A stretch of DNA of 64,000 nucleotides from Candidatus Saccharibacteria bacterium CG2_30_41_52 (GTDB taxonomy: Bacteria > Patescibacteriota > Saccharimonadia > Saccharimonadales > Saccharimonadaceae), in assembly GCA_001873625.1 (NCBI GenBank), contig MNZN01000008.1, forward strand, positions 120,271 to 184,270. Direction: 5' to 3'. Under the pieces are notes generated by a model. It was not told the origin of the DNA. It did not search any database and saw only the letters and a list, made by a program, of their open reading frames with translations. The position numbers and the translations under genes are program-made. Shown here piece after piece: positions 17,490-26,582 of this stretch; position 1 is the stretch's first letter; each line of letters begins with the position of its first letter.

Positions 17490-17557
17490 TTTTTACTTAT
17501 TTAGTAGTGAGATTAATTCGCTGTACAGCGAAGCCATATTCCAATAGCCAATAGCTA

Positions 17558-18124
17558 TTAGCCAATCTTATAACTGGTGTGAGTGTGTTTGTTGTCGCAA
17601 AACTGTTCAACTATTTCGATGATTTGTGGGATGATGGTTTTTTTCAGTTGGCGGGTTTCGGCGTTGCGGAAGTTTGATACGACAAAATCAGTGTCGCCCA
17701 TTACATCGCGGAATTCGTTTAATATACCAACGCGAATGCGGGTATAATTTGGTCCCAAGTGAGTGTTGAGTGATTTGATACCATTATTACCGGCATCACT
17801 TCCCCGTCCACGTACGCGAATGGTTCCAAATGGTAATGCCAGATCATCGTGAATGACTAGCAAATCTTTGGCTGGGTCTATTTTGTAAAAATCAATTAGT
17901 TTTCGGGCAGATACGCCAGTTTCGTTATAAAAGGTGGTTGGTTTAATAAATAGCACTTTTTCACTACCTATGGTGCCATTGGCTATTAGGGCATGGAATT
18001 TTGGTTTATTGGTCCATCCAGCTTCAAGTTTATTCGCTAGTGTATCAATAGAAATAAATCCGATATTGTGTCGGGTTCCGGCGTAATCTGGTCCTGGGTT
18101 GCCTTGAGCAAAAATAATCTTCAC
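17558..18124 (-). CDS. pth: Peptidyl-tRNA hydrolase
   Basis: Recycles peptidyl-tRNAs released during stalled translation. 188 residues, the normal length. It has GNPGPDYAGTRHNIGF with the catalytic His (about 20), KPTTFYNETG (substrate-binding Asn), VIHDDLALPFGTIRVR (Asp about 93) and the GNNGIKSL segment. It lies 2 nt after der in the same direction, so the two are probably co-transcribed. The conserved glycine-rich loop reads GRGSDAGNNG. Confidence 0.95.
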   Translation of the reverse strand: MKIIFAQGNPGPDYAGTRHNIGFISIDTLANKLEAGWTNKPKFHALIANGTIGSEKVLFIKPTTFYNETGVSARKLIDFYKIDPAKDLLVIHDDLALPFGTIRVRGRGSDAGNNGIKSLNTHLGPNYTRIRVGILNEFRDVMGDTDFVVSNFRNAETRQLKKTIIPQIIEIVEQFCDNKHTHTSYKIG

Positions 18125-18126
18125 TA

Positions 18127-19506
18127 TTATTCCTCCGATTCGTGCGCTAGCTTTTCTTTTTCGAGTTGGGCTTTCTTACGGTTGGCTTTGATTTGTTTTT
18201 CATCGCGGAAGCTGAATTTTATAGGCGTTCCGGTGTAGTTATAAGTTTCGCGGACTTGGCGTTCCAAGAATCGTTTATAGCTCCAGTGTAGGAATTTAAG
18301 GTTAGAACCGTAAATTACAAACCATGGCGGTGTTGTGTCGGTTTGAACCATATAGCGAAGTTTTGGATGAGTATTTTTAAGGCCTGCAGGTGGATGACGT
18401 TTGATGCTTTCTTGCAATAAATCATTCAAAACACGAGTTTTTGTCTGTTGTTTGCGTCGATTATCGATGTCAATTGCTAGGTCAAATAATTTTGTAACGT
18501 TCTGACCAGTGACGGCGCTAGTGAAAATAAGTGGCGCCCAAGGAGTAAAATCGAAAGTTCGAGTGATTTTAGGAGCGATTTCATCGCGAGTGTAGGCATC
18601 TTTGCCTTCGACGCTGTCCCATTTGCTGATGACAATTGCCATGCCCTTGCCTGCTTCGTCAATGATACCGGCGATGCGTTGGTCAAGCTGGGTATTTAGT
18701 TCGTTTGCGTCCATTAATAGAAAACAAATATCGGATTCTTCGATTGCAGCCAAAGTACGTAACACGCTGAATTTTTCAATTCCAACTTCTTGTTTACCTG
18801 GTTTGCGCATACCAGCAGTGTCAATTAATTCAATGTCACGATCGCCATAACGGGTTGAAATTCGGTTGACGTCGCGAGTAGTACCGGCAACGTTGGCGAC
18901 GATGGCCTGTTGTTTGCCGGCAAGCGTATTGAATAGGTAGCTTTTACCAACATTTGGGCGGCCGATTAGGGCAACTCGCAAAATGTCATCTGGAATGTAT
19001 TCACTTTTAGCTGGAATAATGTCGACAATGGTGTCTAAAACATCAACAATGCCTTGATTATGTTCGGCGCTGGTGCGGATGATTTCTTTGATACCAAGCT
19101 TGCGGAATTCGTCGATTGGTAGGCTTTCTTTTAGGTCGGCTTTATTGGTTAGCAAAATTACTGGTTTTTTGCTTCGTAAAGCTTTTTTGGCGACAAGTCG
19201 GTCTGAATCGCTTGGGTATTGGCTACTGTCGACGACAACCAAAATAATATCAGCGGCTGCGGCGGCTTCTTCGATTTGATCTTGGATTAACGCTTCAAAA
19301 TCATCTTCTGGGTCTTTAAGGCCAGCGGTATCAACTAGCCAGAAACTGTGTTTTTGGTATTCAACGCGACCGATGACGTTGTCGCGAGTAGTACCGGCTT
19401 CACGAGCTACGATTGCTTGTTGTGAACGGACGAGTCTGTTAAAAAGCGAACTTTTGCCGACGTTCGCTTGACCAATAATCGCAACTGTAGGTAGTTTTGA
19501 AGCCAT
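18127..19506 (-). CDS. der: Ribosome-assembly GTPase Der (EngA)
   Basis: Double-Era GTPase needed for 50S assembly. 459 residues with two tandem G domains, each with P-loop (GQANVGKSSLFNR; GRPNVGKSYLFNT), DTAG switch II (VDTAGLKDPE; IDTAGMRKPGK) and NKAD/SKWD. A C-terminal KH-like domain with a basic tail follows (RPPAGLKNTHPKLRY-like segment, then KKAQLEKEKLAHE). A TATAAT box (19523-19518 on the minus strand) ends 11 nt before the ATG, implying a very short or absent leader. Confidence 0.96.
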   Translation of the reverse strand: MASKLPTVAIIGQANVGKSSLFNRLVRSQQAIVAREAGTTRDNVIGRVEYQKHSFWLVDTAGLKDPEDDFEALIQDQIEEAAAAADIILVVVDSSQYPSDSDRLVAKKALRSKKPVILLTNKADLKESLPIDEFRKLGIKEIIRTSAEHNQGIVDVLDTIVDIIPAKSEYIPDDILRVALIGRPNVGKSYLFNTLAGKQQAIVANVAGTTRDVNRISTRYGDRDIELIDTAGMRKPGKQEVGIEKFSVLRTLAAIEESDICFLLMDANELNTQLDQRIAGIIDEAGKGMAIVISKWDSVEGKDAYTRDEIAPKITRTFDFTPWAPLIFTSAVTGQNVTKLFDLAIDIDNRRKQQTKTRVLNDLLQESIKRHPPAGLKNTHPKLRYMVQTDTTPPWFVIYGSNLKFLHWSYKRFLERQVRETYNYTGTPIKFSFRDEKQIKANRKKAQLEKEKLAHESEE

Positions 19507-19570
19507 AATATTGAGTTATTATAACAGAGATGGCGCTTAGTTGCGAACATAAGCGAGATTTACCTAATAC

Positions 19571-20269
19571 CTATAGCTTTTCGACGATTTTGAATTTGCC
19601 TTCTTCAAGGTCGCCAATGGCGTAGTTACCAAAGTTTGTTCGGTGAAGTTTCAAAACTGTATAACCAAGTGAGCCGAAGGTGCGGCGAATCTGGCGGTTG
19701 CGACCTTCACGCATGGTGACAATCCAGCTTTTGCGGTCGACTTCGTTCATTCGTTCTAGTTGCATTTTGCTTGGTCCGTCTTCCAAAATTACACCGTAAT
19801 CGCTAATCATTTGTTGGTGTAGTGGCGACAAGGCACTTTCTAATCGGACGTTATAGATTTTTACTTTTGAAAAACGAGGGTGTGTCATTTCGTAAGTGAA
19901 ATCACCGTCATTTGATAGCAAAATTAGTCCGCTACTGTCTAGATCTAGACGTCCAACGGTTTTTAGGTCATGTAGTGAAGGCGGTAATATTTCGTAAATA
20001 GTTGGGTTGGCGTCTTGTTGAGCGCGTGAACAGACGTAGCCTGATGGCTTGTTCAAGGCAACATACCTGTAAGCGACTTTGCTTCCCAATACTTTGCCAT
20101 CAACGGCGATTTTATCACCATCGCTAAAACGGGCGCCCAAAGTGGTAGCTTTTCCGTTAATTGTCACTCGTTTGGCATCGATCATATTATCTGCTTCACG
20201 ACGAGATACGCCTAATTGAAGCGCTAGGTATTTATTTAGACGTAAAGTTTTAGAAGGTTGTTCAATCAT
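19571..20269 (-). CDS. RluB/RsuA-family pseudouridine synthase
   Basis: 232 residues. The N-terminal S4 RNA-binding domain (LRLNKYLALQLGVSRREAD, then VTINGK) is followed by the synthase domain with the catalytic Asp in GRLDLDSSGLILLSNDG, plus KPSGYVCSR and the C-terminal MREGRNRQIRR. It probably modifies 23S or 16S rRNA; the exact position cannot be told by eye (RluB, RluE, RluF and RsuA share these motifs). A TATACT box ends 9 nt before the ATG, as for a leaderless message. Confidence 0.9.
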   Translation of the reverse strand: MIEQPSKTLRLNKYLALQLGVSRREADNMIDAKRVTINGKATTLGARFSDGDKIAVDGKVLGSKVAYRYVALNKPSGYVCSRAQQDANPTIYEILPPSLHDLKTVGRLDLDSSGLILLSNDGDFTYEMTHPRFSKVKIYNVRLESALSPLHQQMISDYGVILEDGPSKMQLERMNEVDRKSWIVTMREGRNRQIRRTFGSLGYTVLKLHRTNFGNYAIGDLEEGKFKIVEKL

Positions 20270-20307
20270 TATATTAGCAGTATAACAGGGTTAGCGGGCG
20301 GTGTCGC

Positions 20308-21291
20308 TTACTGAACTGGGTTTTGTGGAGCCGCAGCAGGTCTATTGTTTAGTTCCTGGGCAATCAAAGCTGCAATATCAGGAGCTGATGTTGTTGATGG
20401 TTGTGGTGCGATTACGTCTTGAAAAGGTGTTGACGCAGTAGCTGGAGTTGGGGCTGAAATTGGAGCTGGTGCAGATGTTATGACTGGCGTAGGCGCATAT
20501 GTTGGCGCTGGTTGAGGTGACATGTCAATATTTGGTGCAGTTATAACTGGCTTTGGTTCAGGCATAGGTGTTGGCATCACAGGGGGAGGCGTAAAAGGTT
20601 GAGATAAATTAACTACTGGTGCGGGAGCTGGGGCTGGTTGTTGAACTGGGCTAGTCATTTGGGCGCCTAATGATGCAGGAGCTGGTGAAGAAAATGGCGC
20701 AGTTGGTTGAGGCATCATTGATGGTTGAACGCTTGGTTCTGGAGTGTAAACTGTAGTTGGAGCAGCGGGAGTAGATGTAGCTTGGGCAGGAGCTGGTGCT
20801 GCTGTAGGTGTTGGCGCAGACATTGGTCGAGCTGGCAAACTAAATGATTGAGGGTTAGCGACAGTTGCAGATGATGCTGGAGCACCAAATAATTGTGAAG
20901 CTGTGGGCGCTGCTGCGGTTGGCGCATCAGCCAAAACGTCATGTACTGTGCGAACGACATCTTCGATGCCAACCTGAGATTTAACTAGATAGCGGTTTGC
21001 GCCTAGTGATTCACCGCGTGCGCGTTGATCTTCACTGCTAAGGGCTGTCATCATGATTATCTTGATGTCTTTGGTCTCTGGAGTGGCTCGCAAGATGTCT
21101 AGCATATCAAATCCGCTGATTTTAGGCATCATAACGTCGCTGATGATTAGGTCCGGGCGTTCTTTAATGGCCATCGCCAAAGCTTCTTCGCCGTCACCTG
21201 CCGATTTGATGTCATAGCCTTCGGCAATTAAACGTATGCCATAGATCTCTCGTAGGCTTTTATCATCTTCAACTAACATAATTTTGGTCAT
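20308..21291 (-). CDS. Response regulator receiver with long Pro/Ala-rich tail
   Basis: The ATG at 21291 has GGAG about 8 nt upstream; an earlier ATG (21303) lies 4 codons before. Residues 1-120 form a CheY-like receiver: acidic pair in MLVEDDKSL, phospho-Asp in LIISDVMMPKISG, Thr in MMTALS, Lys in YLVKSQ. There is no DNA-binding or enzymatic output domain. Instead about 190 residues of Pro/Ala/Thr/Ser-rich low complexity follow, then a short C-terminus with DIAALIAQELNN that may be a docking helix. It lies directly downstream of the histidine kinase, which has a similar tail. Confidence 0.85.
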   Translation of the reverse strand: MTKIMLVEDDKSLREIYGIRLIAEGYDIKSAGDGEEALAMAIKERPDLIISDVMMPKISGFDMLDILRATPETKDIKIIMMTALSSEDQRARGESLGANRYLVKSQVGIEDVVRTVHDVLADAPTAAAPTASQLFGAPASSATVANPQSFSLPARPMSAPTPTAAPAPAQATSTPAAPTTVYTPEPSVQPSMMPQPTAPFSSPAPASLGAQMTSPVQQPAPAPAPVVNLSQPFTPPPVMPTPMPEPKPVITAPNIDMSPQPAPTYAPTPVITSAPAPISAPTPATASTPFQDVIAPQPSTTSAPDIAALIAQELNNRPAAAPQNPVQ

Positions 21292-21355
21292 ATTTGTCTC
21301 CATTGTACTATAGTTAAGCTAGGAAATACCATAGCCTTTATGTTTATTCTTCTCA

Positions 21356-23491
21356 CTATCGTGGTTCCCTTACCGGTATAGATAAGGTTTGTGGTCTGAT
21401 GTTCGACTGTTGAGGTGTTGGCTGCTGCGCTGCTTGTTGTTGAGCTAGAGCGCGCTGCTGAGCGACGTATGCGGCAATCTGTTCAGGGGTCAAAGCTTGG
21501 CCCCTAGGCACTGATGTAGCTGGTTTTACGGCAGCATTAGGCTGTTCGGTTGGCTGAGATTGAGTAGTGGTTGGGGCGGATGGTATGACTCGTGGAGATT
21601 CAATTACTGTTGGAGTATGATTTGGAACTTGTTGAACTGGAGGTTGAGTATAGATCTGGGCTGGGGCTGCTGATTGTGAAGGAATTGCAACTGGTCTGGC
21701 GGGAACGTCAGGTGCGGGCTGTGATTGAACAAAAACCTTATCTTGCATTGCTGGATTAGGTTCAGGTTGAGAAGCAGCTATTTGGTTGGCCTCTTGCTGA
21801 GCTTTAAAGGCTTCCTGTTCAATTAACTGATTAGCCTCTTGGCTGCTGATTCGAGGTAGTTCAACGTAAAACGTACTACCACTGCCGTAGGCGCTGTCTG
21901 CCCAGATGCGTCCGCCCATAATTTCAGCTAATCGGCGTGATAAATACAGGCCAAGTCCGGTTCCGCCAATTTCGCGAGTATTGATATTATCGACTCGATA
22001 AAATTTCTGGAACAAATGTGGCATGTCTTCGACCGGTATACCAATACCACTGTCTTTGACGCTAATTACGACGTGATCGTCATCGCCATTAACATCGACG
22101 ACGACTTCGCCCATTGGTGTATATTTGATAGCATTTTCAATTAAATTATTAGCAACTTCACGTATGTGATCATTATCTAGATTAACAGAGTATACAGGAG
22201 TTATATGACGTTCTTTCGTGTCTGACGGCATTGGTTTGTATGTTAGTTTGAGGCCTTTTTCGGTGGCTTTTTGCTCAAGTCCTTGAACGATTTCGTGCAA
22301 GAAAGTTACAATATCGACGACTTTGGGGTTATTTGATATGCGACCATCGTCGGCTTTGGATACGTCCAATAAATCTTGGAATAATCTGCCCAAGTGTTGA
22401 GCTGAGGCGTGAGCTTTTAAGATATAATCTTGTGCCCTACTGTCCACTGTGGCTGTTTGTGGATTTATAGCTAATCCCAAATAGCCTTCGATTGATGCAA
22501 CTGGCGTGCGCATTTCGTGGCTGGCTGTTGAAATAAATTCGGCTTGTTCGCGTTCTTCGGCTACTTCTTTGGTTGCGTCATGGAAAACCACAATAACACC
22601 AGACCCAACTTCTCCGACCGGTGAAACTACTAGTGAAATCATTAGTTTTTTGCCACTGTTAGTCATTAATGTCAGATTATTTGTACGGATTTGCTGGTTG
22701 ATATTAAGCGATTGTTGAATCGGGTCGCTGGCGGCGTCTAATGCCTCGTCTTTTTGATTGACTAATTGAAGAACGGATTTGTAATTTAATGCCAAAGCGT
22801 CTTGTTTACCCCATCCAATAATTTGTTGAGCGGCTGGATTTATTAGCTGGATAACACCTTGATTATCGATAGCTATAACTCCATCACCGATGGCATTAAT
22901 AACTACTTCTGATTTGCTGGCGACTTCGTTTAATTCGCTGGCAAGGTTTTTGTATGCCCTGGCATCACTGCCTGATTCGTCTTTGTCTGATTTGCTACGC
23001 CATATGATTAAACCGGCGATCATAGGTAATAATCCGCTGAATACTATCGCAACTATTACCTCTGTTTTAAAGTTTGCGTTAATAAATTGAATGGCCGTAA
23101 AAGTGCTGGTAGCGATTAATATTGGCAATGTCCCCCATAATCCGAAAACACCGGCAAATACGCTGACTAATAACCAGGTAGCAATAAATGGCGATGATGC
23201 ATTGCCAGTGGTGACTATCAGAGCGGCGGACGTTGCGATTAAAAGCAGATAAATAATAAGATCAACTGCAAAAGCGCTTTTTTGTGGAACGCGAATGTAT
23301 GTCGTCAGGCTGATTATAGCGACGACAGAGGCCATGATAACGGCTGGCAGACCGACTAATAATCTTATTTCTTGTCCTGGTGCGGTTCCGTAGGTGGTCC
23401 ATAAGTACAGCGCAATAACAGCTGCAGCTATCAAAAAAGACGCCTCGCAGATTCGGCGATGCCAAAAAGCTGTTAACGTGACTGGTTTTAT
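21356..23491 (-). CDS. Sensor histidine kinase with membrane sensor, PAS and Pro/Gln-rich tail
   Basis: The polytopic N-terminal sensor has about five to six helices to residue 165. A PAS domain follows (VVINAIGDGVIAIDNQG), then HisKA with the phospho-His in STASHEMRTPVASIEGYLG, and an HATPase domain (NLIENAIKYTP, DSGIGIPVEDM, GGTGLGLYLSRR). A C-terminal Pro/Gln/Ala tail of about 170 residues follows. The start is unusual. The frame continues upstream of the TTG at 23434 and back to an AUA at 23491, which has a GGGGG ribosome site 4 nt before it and a TTGCAA-N17-CATAAT promoter (23554-23526). The TTG start would truncate helix 1. No ATG or GTG is available. Confidence 0.85.
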   Translation of the reverse strand: MKPVTLTAFWHRRICEASFLIAAAVIALYLWTTYGTAPGQEIRLLVGLPAVIMASVVAIISLTTYIRVPQKSAFAVDLIIYLLLIATSAALIVTTGNASSPFIATWLLVSVFAGVFGLWGTLPILIATSTFTAIQFINANFKTEVIVAIVFSGLLPMIAGLIIWRSKSDKDESGSDARAYKNLASELNEVASKSEVVINAIGDGVIAIDNQGVIQLINPAAQQIIGWGKQDALALNYKSVLQLVNQKDEALDAASDPIQQSLNINQQIRTNNLTLMTNSGKKLMISLVVSPVGEVGSGVIVVFHDATKEVAEEREQAEFISTASHEMRTPVASIEGYLGLAINPQTATVDSRAQDYILKAHASAQHLGRLFQDLLDVSKADDGRISNNPKVVDIVTFLHEIVQGLEQKATEKGLKLTYKPMPSDTKERHITPVYSVNLDNDHIREVANNLIENAIKYTPMGEVVVDVNGDDDHVVISVKDSGIGIPVEDMPHLFQKFYRVDNINTREIGGTGLGLYLSRRLAEIMGGRIWADSAYGSGSTFYVELPRISSQEANQLIEQEAFKAQQEANQIAASQPEPNPAMQDKVFVQSQPAPDVPARPVAIPSQSAAPAQIYTQPPVQQVPNHTPTVIESPRVIPSAPTTTQSQPTEQPNAAVKPATSVPRGQALTPEQIAAYVAQQRALAQQQAAQQPTPQQSNIRPQTLSIPVREPR

Positions 23492-23525
23492 GTTGCCCCC
23501 TACTTCTTACGCTAATCTGTTAGAC

Positions 23526-23554
23526 ATTATGATGGTTGTGCTTGTTTTTTGCAA
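23526..23554 (-). promoter_or_regulatory. Promoter of the histidine kinase operon
   Basis: On the minus strand TTGCAA (23554-23549), 17 bp, then CATAAT (23531-23526). Transcription from about 23519 leaves a leader of about 28 nt with a G-rich ribosome site, supporting an upstream, non-AUG kinase start near 23491. Confidence 0.6.
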
Positions 23555-23589
23555 TATGTGGCTGTCGTTTGTTGTGCCATAATAGATTT

Positions 23590-23970
23590 ATGAATAATTC
23601 AAAACTCGAAGGTACAAAATTATTTGCATTTGAACCAGCTGTTCCATCTGCAGATTTGCAAATTATTGATTTAGTTGAAGGTACGGGCGAAGTTGTGACT
23701 AAGGACGCAACCATTAAAGCGCATTATACGGGTGCTTTGGTATCTGATGGTACGATTTTTCAAAGCTCGCATGATTTTGGCAGTCCAGCAACATTTGGAC
23801 TGAACCAAGTTATTACTGGATGGACAATTGGTGTACCTGGTATGAAAGTTGGCGGAACTCGTCGATTGATTATTCCAGCTGCAATGGCTTATGGATCACG
23901 ACGTGCAGCGGCAAATATTCCACCAAATTCAGATTTGGTTTTTGATATAGAATTAGTCGCAATCAAATAG
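23590..23970 (+). CDS. FKBP-type peptidyl-prolyl isomerase
   Basis: 126 residues from the ATG at 23590, preceded by CATAAT (23578-23583) with only 6 nt between, hence probably leaderless. It is a single FKBP domain: VKAHYTG-like strand (IKAHYTGALVSDG), VITGWTIGVPGMKVGG, then RRLIIPAAMAYGSR and a C-terminal VFDIELVAIK. There is no signal peptide or extra domain, so a cytoplasmic folding catalyst is likely. It faces a convergent small membrane-protein gene whose stop abuts its own. Confidence 0.92.
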   Translation: MNNSKLEGTKLFAFEPAVPSADLQIIDLVEGTGEVVTKDATIKAHYTGALVSDGTIFQSSHDFGSPATFGLNQVITGWTIGVPGMKVGGTRRLIIPAAMAYGSRRAAANIPPNSDLVFDIELVAIK

Positions 23971-24207
23971 TTATTTTTTGTGCTTGAACAAGTTATAGGA
24001 TATACACAAAGATACGATTGCTAATAGCGCCAAAAAAGTGCTGGCGATAGTCGACAAATTTGCATCAAACCCTACCTCCATAGTTGATCCGACGATCAAA
24101 AGTACGATTGCAATTAACGAAAGCAAAGAAATTATTAAGTGTGCTCGTGATAATTCACCGCGAAGCTCGGTTGTATTTTGTTTTGCGTTTTTTTTCGAAA
24201 ATTTCAT
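23971..24207 (-). CDS. Small two-helix membrane protein, unknown
   Basis: 78 residues. A basic, polar N-terminus (about 1-20) is followed by two hydrophobic helices (about 24-42 and 53-70) and a KHKK end. A GGGAG Shine-Dalgarno lies 9 nt before the ATG, which supports a real gene. No family is recognised. The gene ends exactly against the FKBP stop. Confidence 0.6.
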   Translation of the reverse strand: MKFSKKNAKQNTTELRGELSRAHLIISLLSLIAIVLLIVGSTMEVGFDANLSTIASTFLALLAIVSLCISYNLFKHKK

Positions 24208-24298
24208 TGATGTAATCTCCCGTAAGAGTATGTAATGTTGAATCTACACTATCGCGCTTGTGCTTAAAAGTCAAATTGCTACTCTTAGAATACGGGTG

Positions 24299-24922
24299 TT
24301 ATGAAAGATTTTGTTCCAGCCATCTTTTAAACACAGAAACAAAATTTGCAAAGTTTTTGATATCAGTAGATTCGTTTTCGGCGTCAGTCATTTCGGTATA
24401 TGGTTTGCCGTCTTTTTCTGATGATAGGAATGACGACATTGGATAACCAGGATGCAAAATTGTTGAAAAATATCTTGATGTGTATGATATTTGTTCAACA
24501 CATTGTACGCCGCTGGATTTAGTTTTGGGATTATAAAATGCGACTGCAAAACTCCAAATGAATTGTTTGTCGGGTTGAGGATATAATTCAAAAATCTTGT
24601 GCCAAACATCAATTACTTCGTCATCGGTTAGTTCTGTTTTGTCGGCAGAGAATCTGCGAGCGTATACGCCTGGTTGTTCATTATCTGGCAAAAAGTTTGT
24701 CATCAAAGCTTCATCGGCGGCGACGGTAATTAGGTCTGATAATTCGCCGTAAATCCTGGCTTTATGTAGGGCATTTTCGGTGTTAGTGGCGTAGTTTTCT
24801 TCGACTTTTTCAGAAATATTTATGTCTGCTAAAGAGACAATTTCAATATTATCTATTAAGCCTAAAATTTTATTATATCTTTTAAGCTTTGCTAGGTTAT
24901 GTGTTGCAATTAATATCTTCAT
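24299..24922 (-). CDS. HAM1/RdgB-like nucleotide pyrophosphatase, divergent
   Basis: 207 residues from the ATG at 24922 (a TTG two codons earlier is less likely). The N-terminal MKILIATHNLAKLKRY matches the ITPase/HAM1 (S/T)-x-N-x-x-K signature, and PGVYARRFSADK matches the PGVYSARF region. Such enzymes remove dITP and XTP from the nucleotide pool. The canonical DDSGL metal motif is replaced by AADEALMTNFL, and the C-terminus (YPMSSFLSSEKDGKPYTEM) replaces the usual FGYDP...TMAE block, so the substrate may differ. Divergent from the SRAP gene, with only 55 bp between the starts. Confidence 0.7.
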   Translation of the reverse strand: MKILIATHNLAKLKRYNKILGLIDNIEIVSLADINISEKVEENYATNTENALHKARIYGELSDLITVAADEALMTNFLPDNEQPGVYARRFSADKTELTDDEVIDVWHKIFELYPQPDKQFIWSFAVAFYNPKTKSSGVQCVEQISYTSRYFSTILHPGYPMSSFLSSEKDGKPYTEMTDAENESTDIKNFANFVSVFKRWLEQNLS

Positions 24923-24977
24923 ACGCAATCTATCAATTTTATCATGTCTCTCACCTGTTATGCGCTATACTTACGAT

Positions 24978-25658
24978 ATGACTTCAAAGTACGCATTATA
25001 CGAAATAGACAAAATTAGCAAACGATTTGCGCCTGATAGCGGCGTACCAAGAGGCGTTCGACCTCATTACAATATTAATCCTGCACAGTCAGTGGTTGTA
25101 ATTGTTAATCGCAATGGCGTTAATCAGATTGAATCGATGAAATGGGGTTTTGTCCCGGCAGAAGCCAAGGATACTAATTCTATCTTTCGTTACAAAACTT
25201 ATAATGCCAAATCAGAAGCGATTTTCGACAAACCAACTTGGTCTCGCGCGATTCGCGAACAGCGCTGTTTGATTCCTGCCAATGGTTTTTTTGAATGGAA
25301 AAATTTAGAAACCGGCAAAACTCCATATTATATTCAAACGGCTGATCAATCATTGTTCTCATTTGCGGGCGTTTATGGCACTTGGACTGATCCTGATGGC
25401 ATCACCTGGGGAATGTGTTCAATAATTACTACGGCTAGCGACACTGATAATGAGATGATTCCTAGTCGCCTGCCAGTTATTGTTAGGCCCGAAGATGAAG
25501 CTGATTGGTTGAGCCCTACAATCAGCGATATGAATTCGATTTATAAAATCATTAAACCGTATAGCCCCGAACAATTAAAAATATATCGTGTTAGCGATGA
25601 TATAAGTTCATCAAAAATAGACAAACCGTATTTAATTGAACGTCTAGCTAAACAATAG
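24978..25658 (+). CDS. SRAP-domain protein (HMCES/YedK family) lacking the catalytic Cys
   Basis: 226 residues from the ATG at 24978; TATACT (24966-24971) lies 6 nt before it, so the message is probably leaderless. The fold is recognisable: PHYNINPAQ, MKWGFVPAEA, TYNAKSEAI (binding Asn), CLIPANGFFEWKN (Glu), then SRLPVIV. Canonical SRAP proteins begin Met-Cys-Gly-Arg, and Cys2 forms a thiazolidine with abasic DNA; here the N-terminus is MTSKYAL. The His of the IHDRRP segment is replaced by Pro (IPSRLP). Upstream in-frame starts do not supply a Cys2. Either the chemistry is altered or the protein only binds DNA. Confidence 0.85.
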   Translation: MTSKYALYEIDKISKRFAPDSGVPRGVRPHYNINPAQSVVVIVNRNGVNQIESMKWGFVPAEAKDTNSIFRYKTYNAKSEAIFDKPTWSRAIREQRCLIPANGFFEWKNLETGKTPYYIQTADQSLFSFAGVYGTWTDPDGITWGMCSIITTASDTDNEMIPSRLPVIVRPEDEADWLSPTISDMNSIYKIIKPYSPEQLKIYRVSDDISSSKIDKPYLIERLAKQ

Positions 25659-25878
25659 ACACGATTTTGTGTTTTGATGTGTGACCACGGACGATTGTAA
25701 TCTTAGTTTTTACAACTTTGAAATGTTTTGATAATAGTTTTATCAATGCGTCGTTTGCTTGGCCGTCGGCTGCTATTTCGCGTATGTAAACTATCAATGA
25801 ACCGTCAGGCTTCACTTCAACTAATGGGCCTTTTTTGCTGTTTGGCTTAACGGTAATACTTATTTTTTTATCTACCAT
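25648..25878 (-). CDS. DUF167 (YggU-type) small protein
   Basis: 76 residues matching the DUF167/UPF0235 fold: SITVKPNSKKGPLVEV, YIREIAADGQANDALIKLLSKHF, and TIVRGHTSKHKIVSI. Function unknown in all bacteria. Its 3' end overlaps the convergent SRAP gene by 11 bp, and its start directly abuts the stop of the upstream membrane-protein gene, so the two are probably one transcript. Confidence 0.85.
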   Translation of the reverse strand: MVDKKISITVKPNSKKGPLVEVKPDGSLIVYIREIAADGQANDALIKLLSKHFKVVKTKITIVRGHTSKHKIVSIV

Positions 25879-26316
25879 CTATGACCTACTACCTACTATC
25901 TTTATCTCAGCGTAGGTTTTATAGTCCGAAGACACGGTTTCGATTTGATAATTCGAATTGGCTATCTTTTTAAACGAATCGACACTTAATTTACGTCCGT
26001 CTATTCGGGAATCATATACTACGCCGGTTATTTGTTTAGGCCCAAAACATTTTCTGCCATCGGGACAAGAATCATCTATAAAACGCTGAATCTTTACTGT
26101 CACGCTACCGTTTTTTAATTGAACAGTCTGTCCTAAGTCAATTCGAACCGACGCACCTAAATTAACCAGTTTTACGTTATTTATACTAACTACGGGAATG
26201 GCTGTAAATAAAGCTGTAATTAAAATAATGACTATGGTCGCGCTTGATAGCGGTAATCGATGTTTCTTTGCAAACTCAACCAATCGCGGAATTTGTTGTT
26301 TGATTTTTTTAATCAT
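25879..26316 (-). CDS. Membrane-anchored protein of unknown function
   Basis: 145 residues. A cytoplasmic basic N-terminus precedes one membrane helix (about 23-43), then an extracytoplasmic beta-rich domain with the loop DDSCPDGRKCFGPKQITG; its two Cys could pair. No family is recognised. The stop directly abuts the DUF167 start, indicating co-transcription. Confidence 0.65.
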   Translation of the reverse strand: MIKKIKQQIPRLVEFAKKHRLPLSSATIVIILITALFTAIPVVSINNVKLVNLGASVRIDLGQTVQLKNGSVTVKIQRFIDDSCPDGRKCFGPKQITGVVYDSRIDGRKLSVDSFKKIANSNYQIETVSSDYKTYAEIKIVGSRS

Positions 26317-26582
26317 ATGCTTGTTTATTATACACTGTTGGAATTTTCAGTCCGAGCCGTATCTTTATATAGCTTCGTTTTCACAAAGCCTAAGGGTTGC
26401 GGCGCCAGTCGTACTACAAAACTCTTGAACGTTGTCGTAGTGATAGCAAAGTAGTGGTGTGAAATCAAAATTTTGTTTATCGCGGATGACAACCAGTTGA
26501 AATATTTATATTGGTCTGATGCCGAATACATTCTAGTCTCTTTAAATCTTCAACTGACACAGCCATAATTATTGGGTTGCTA

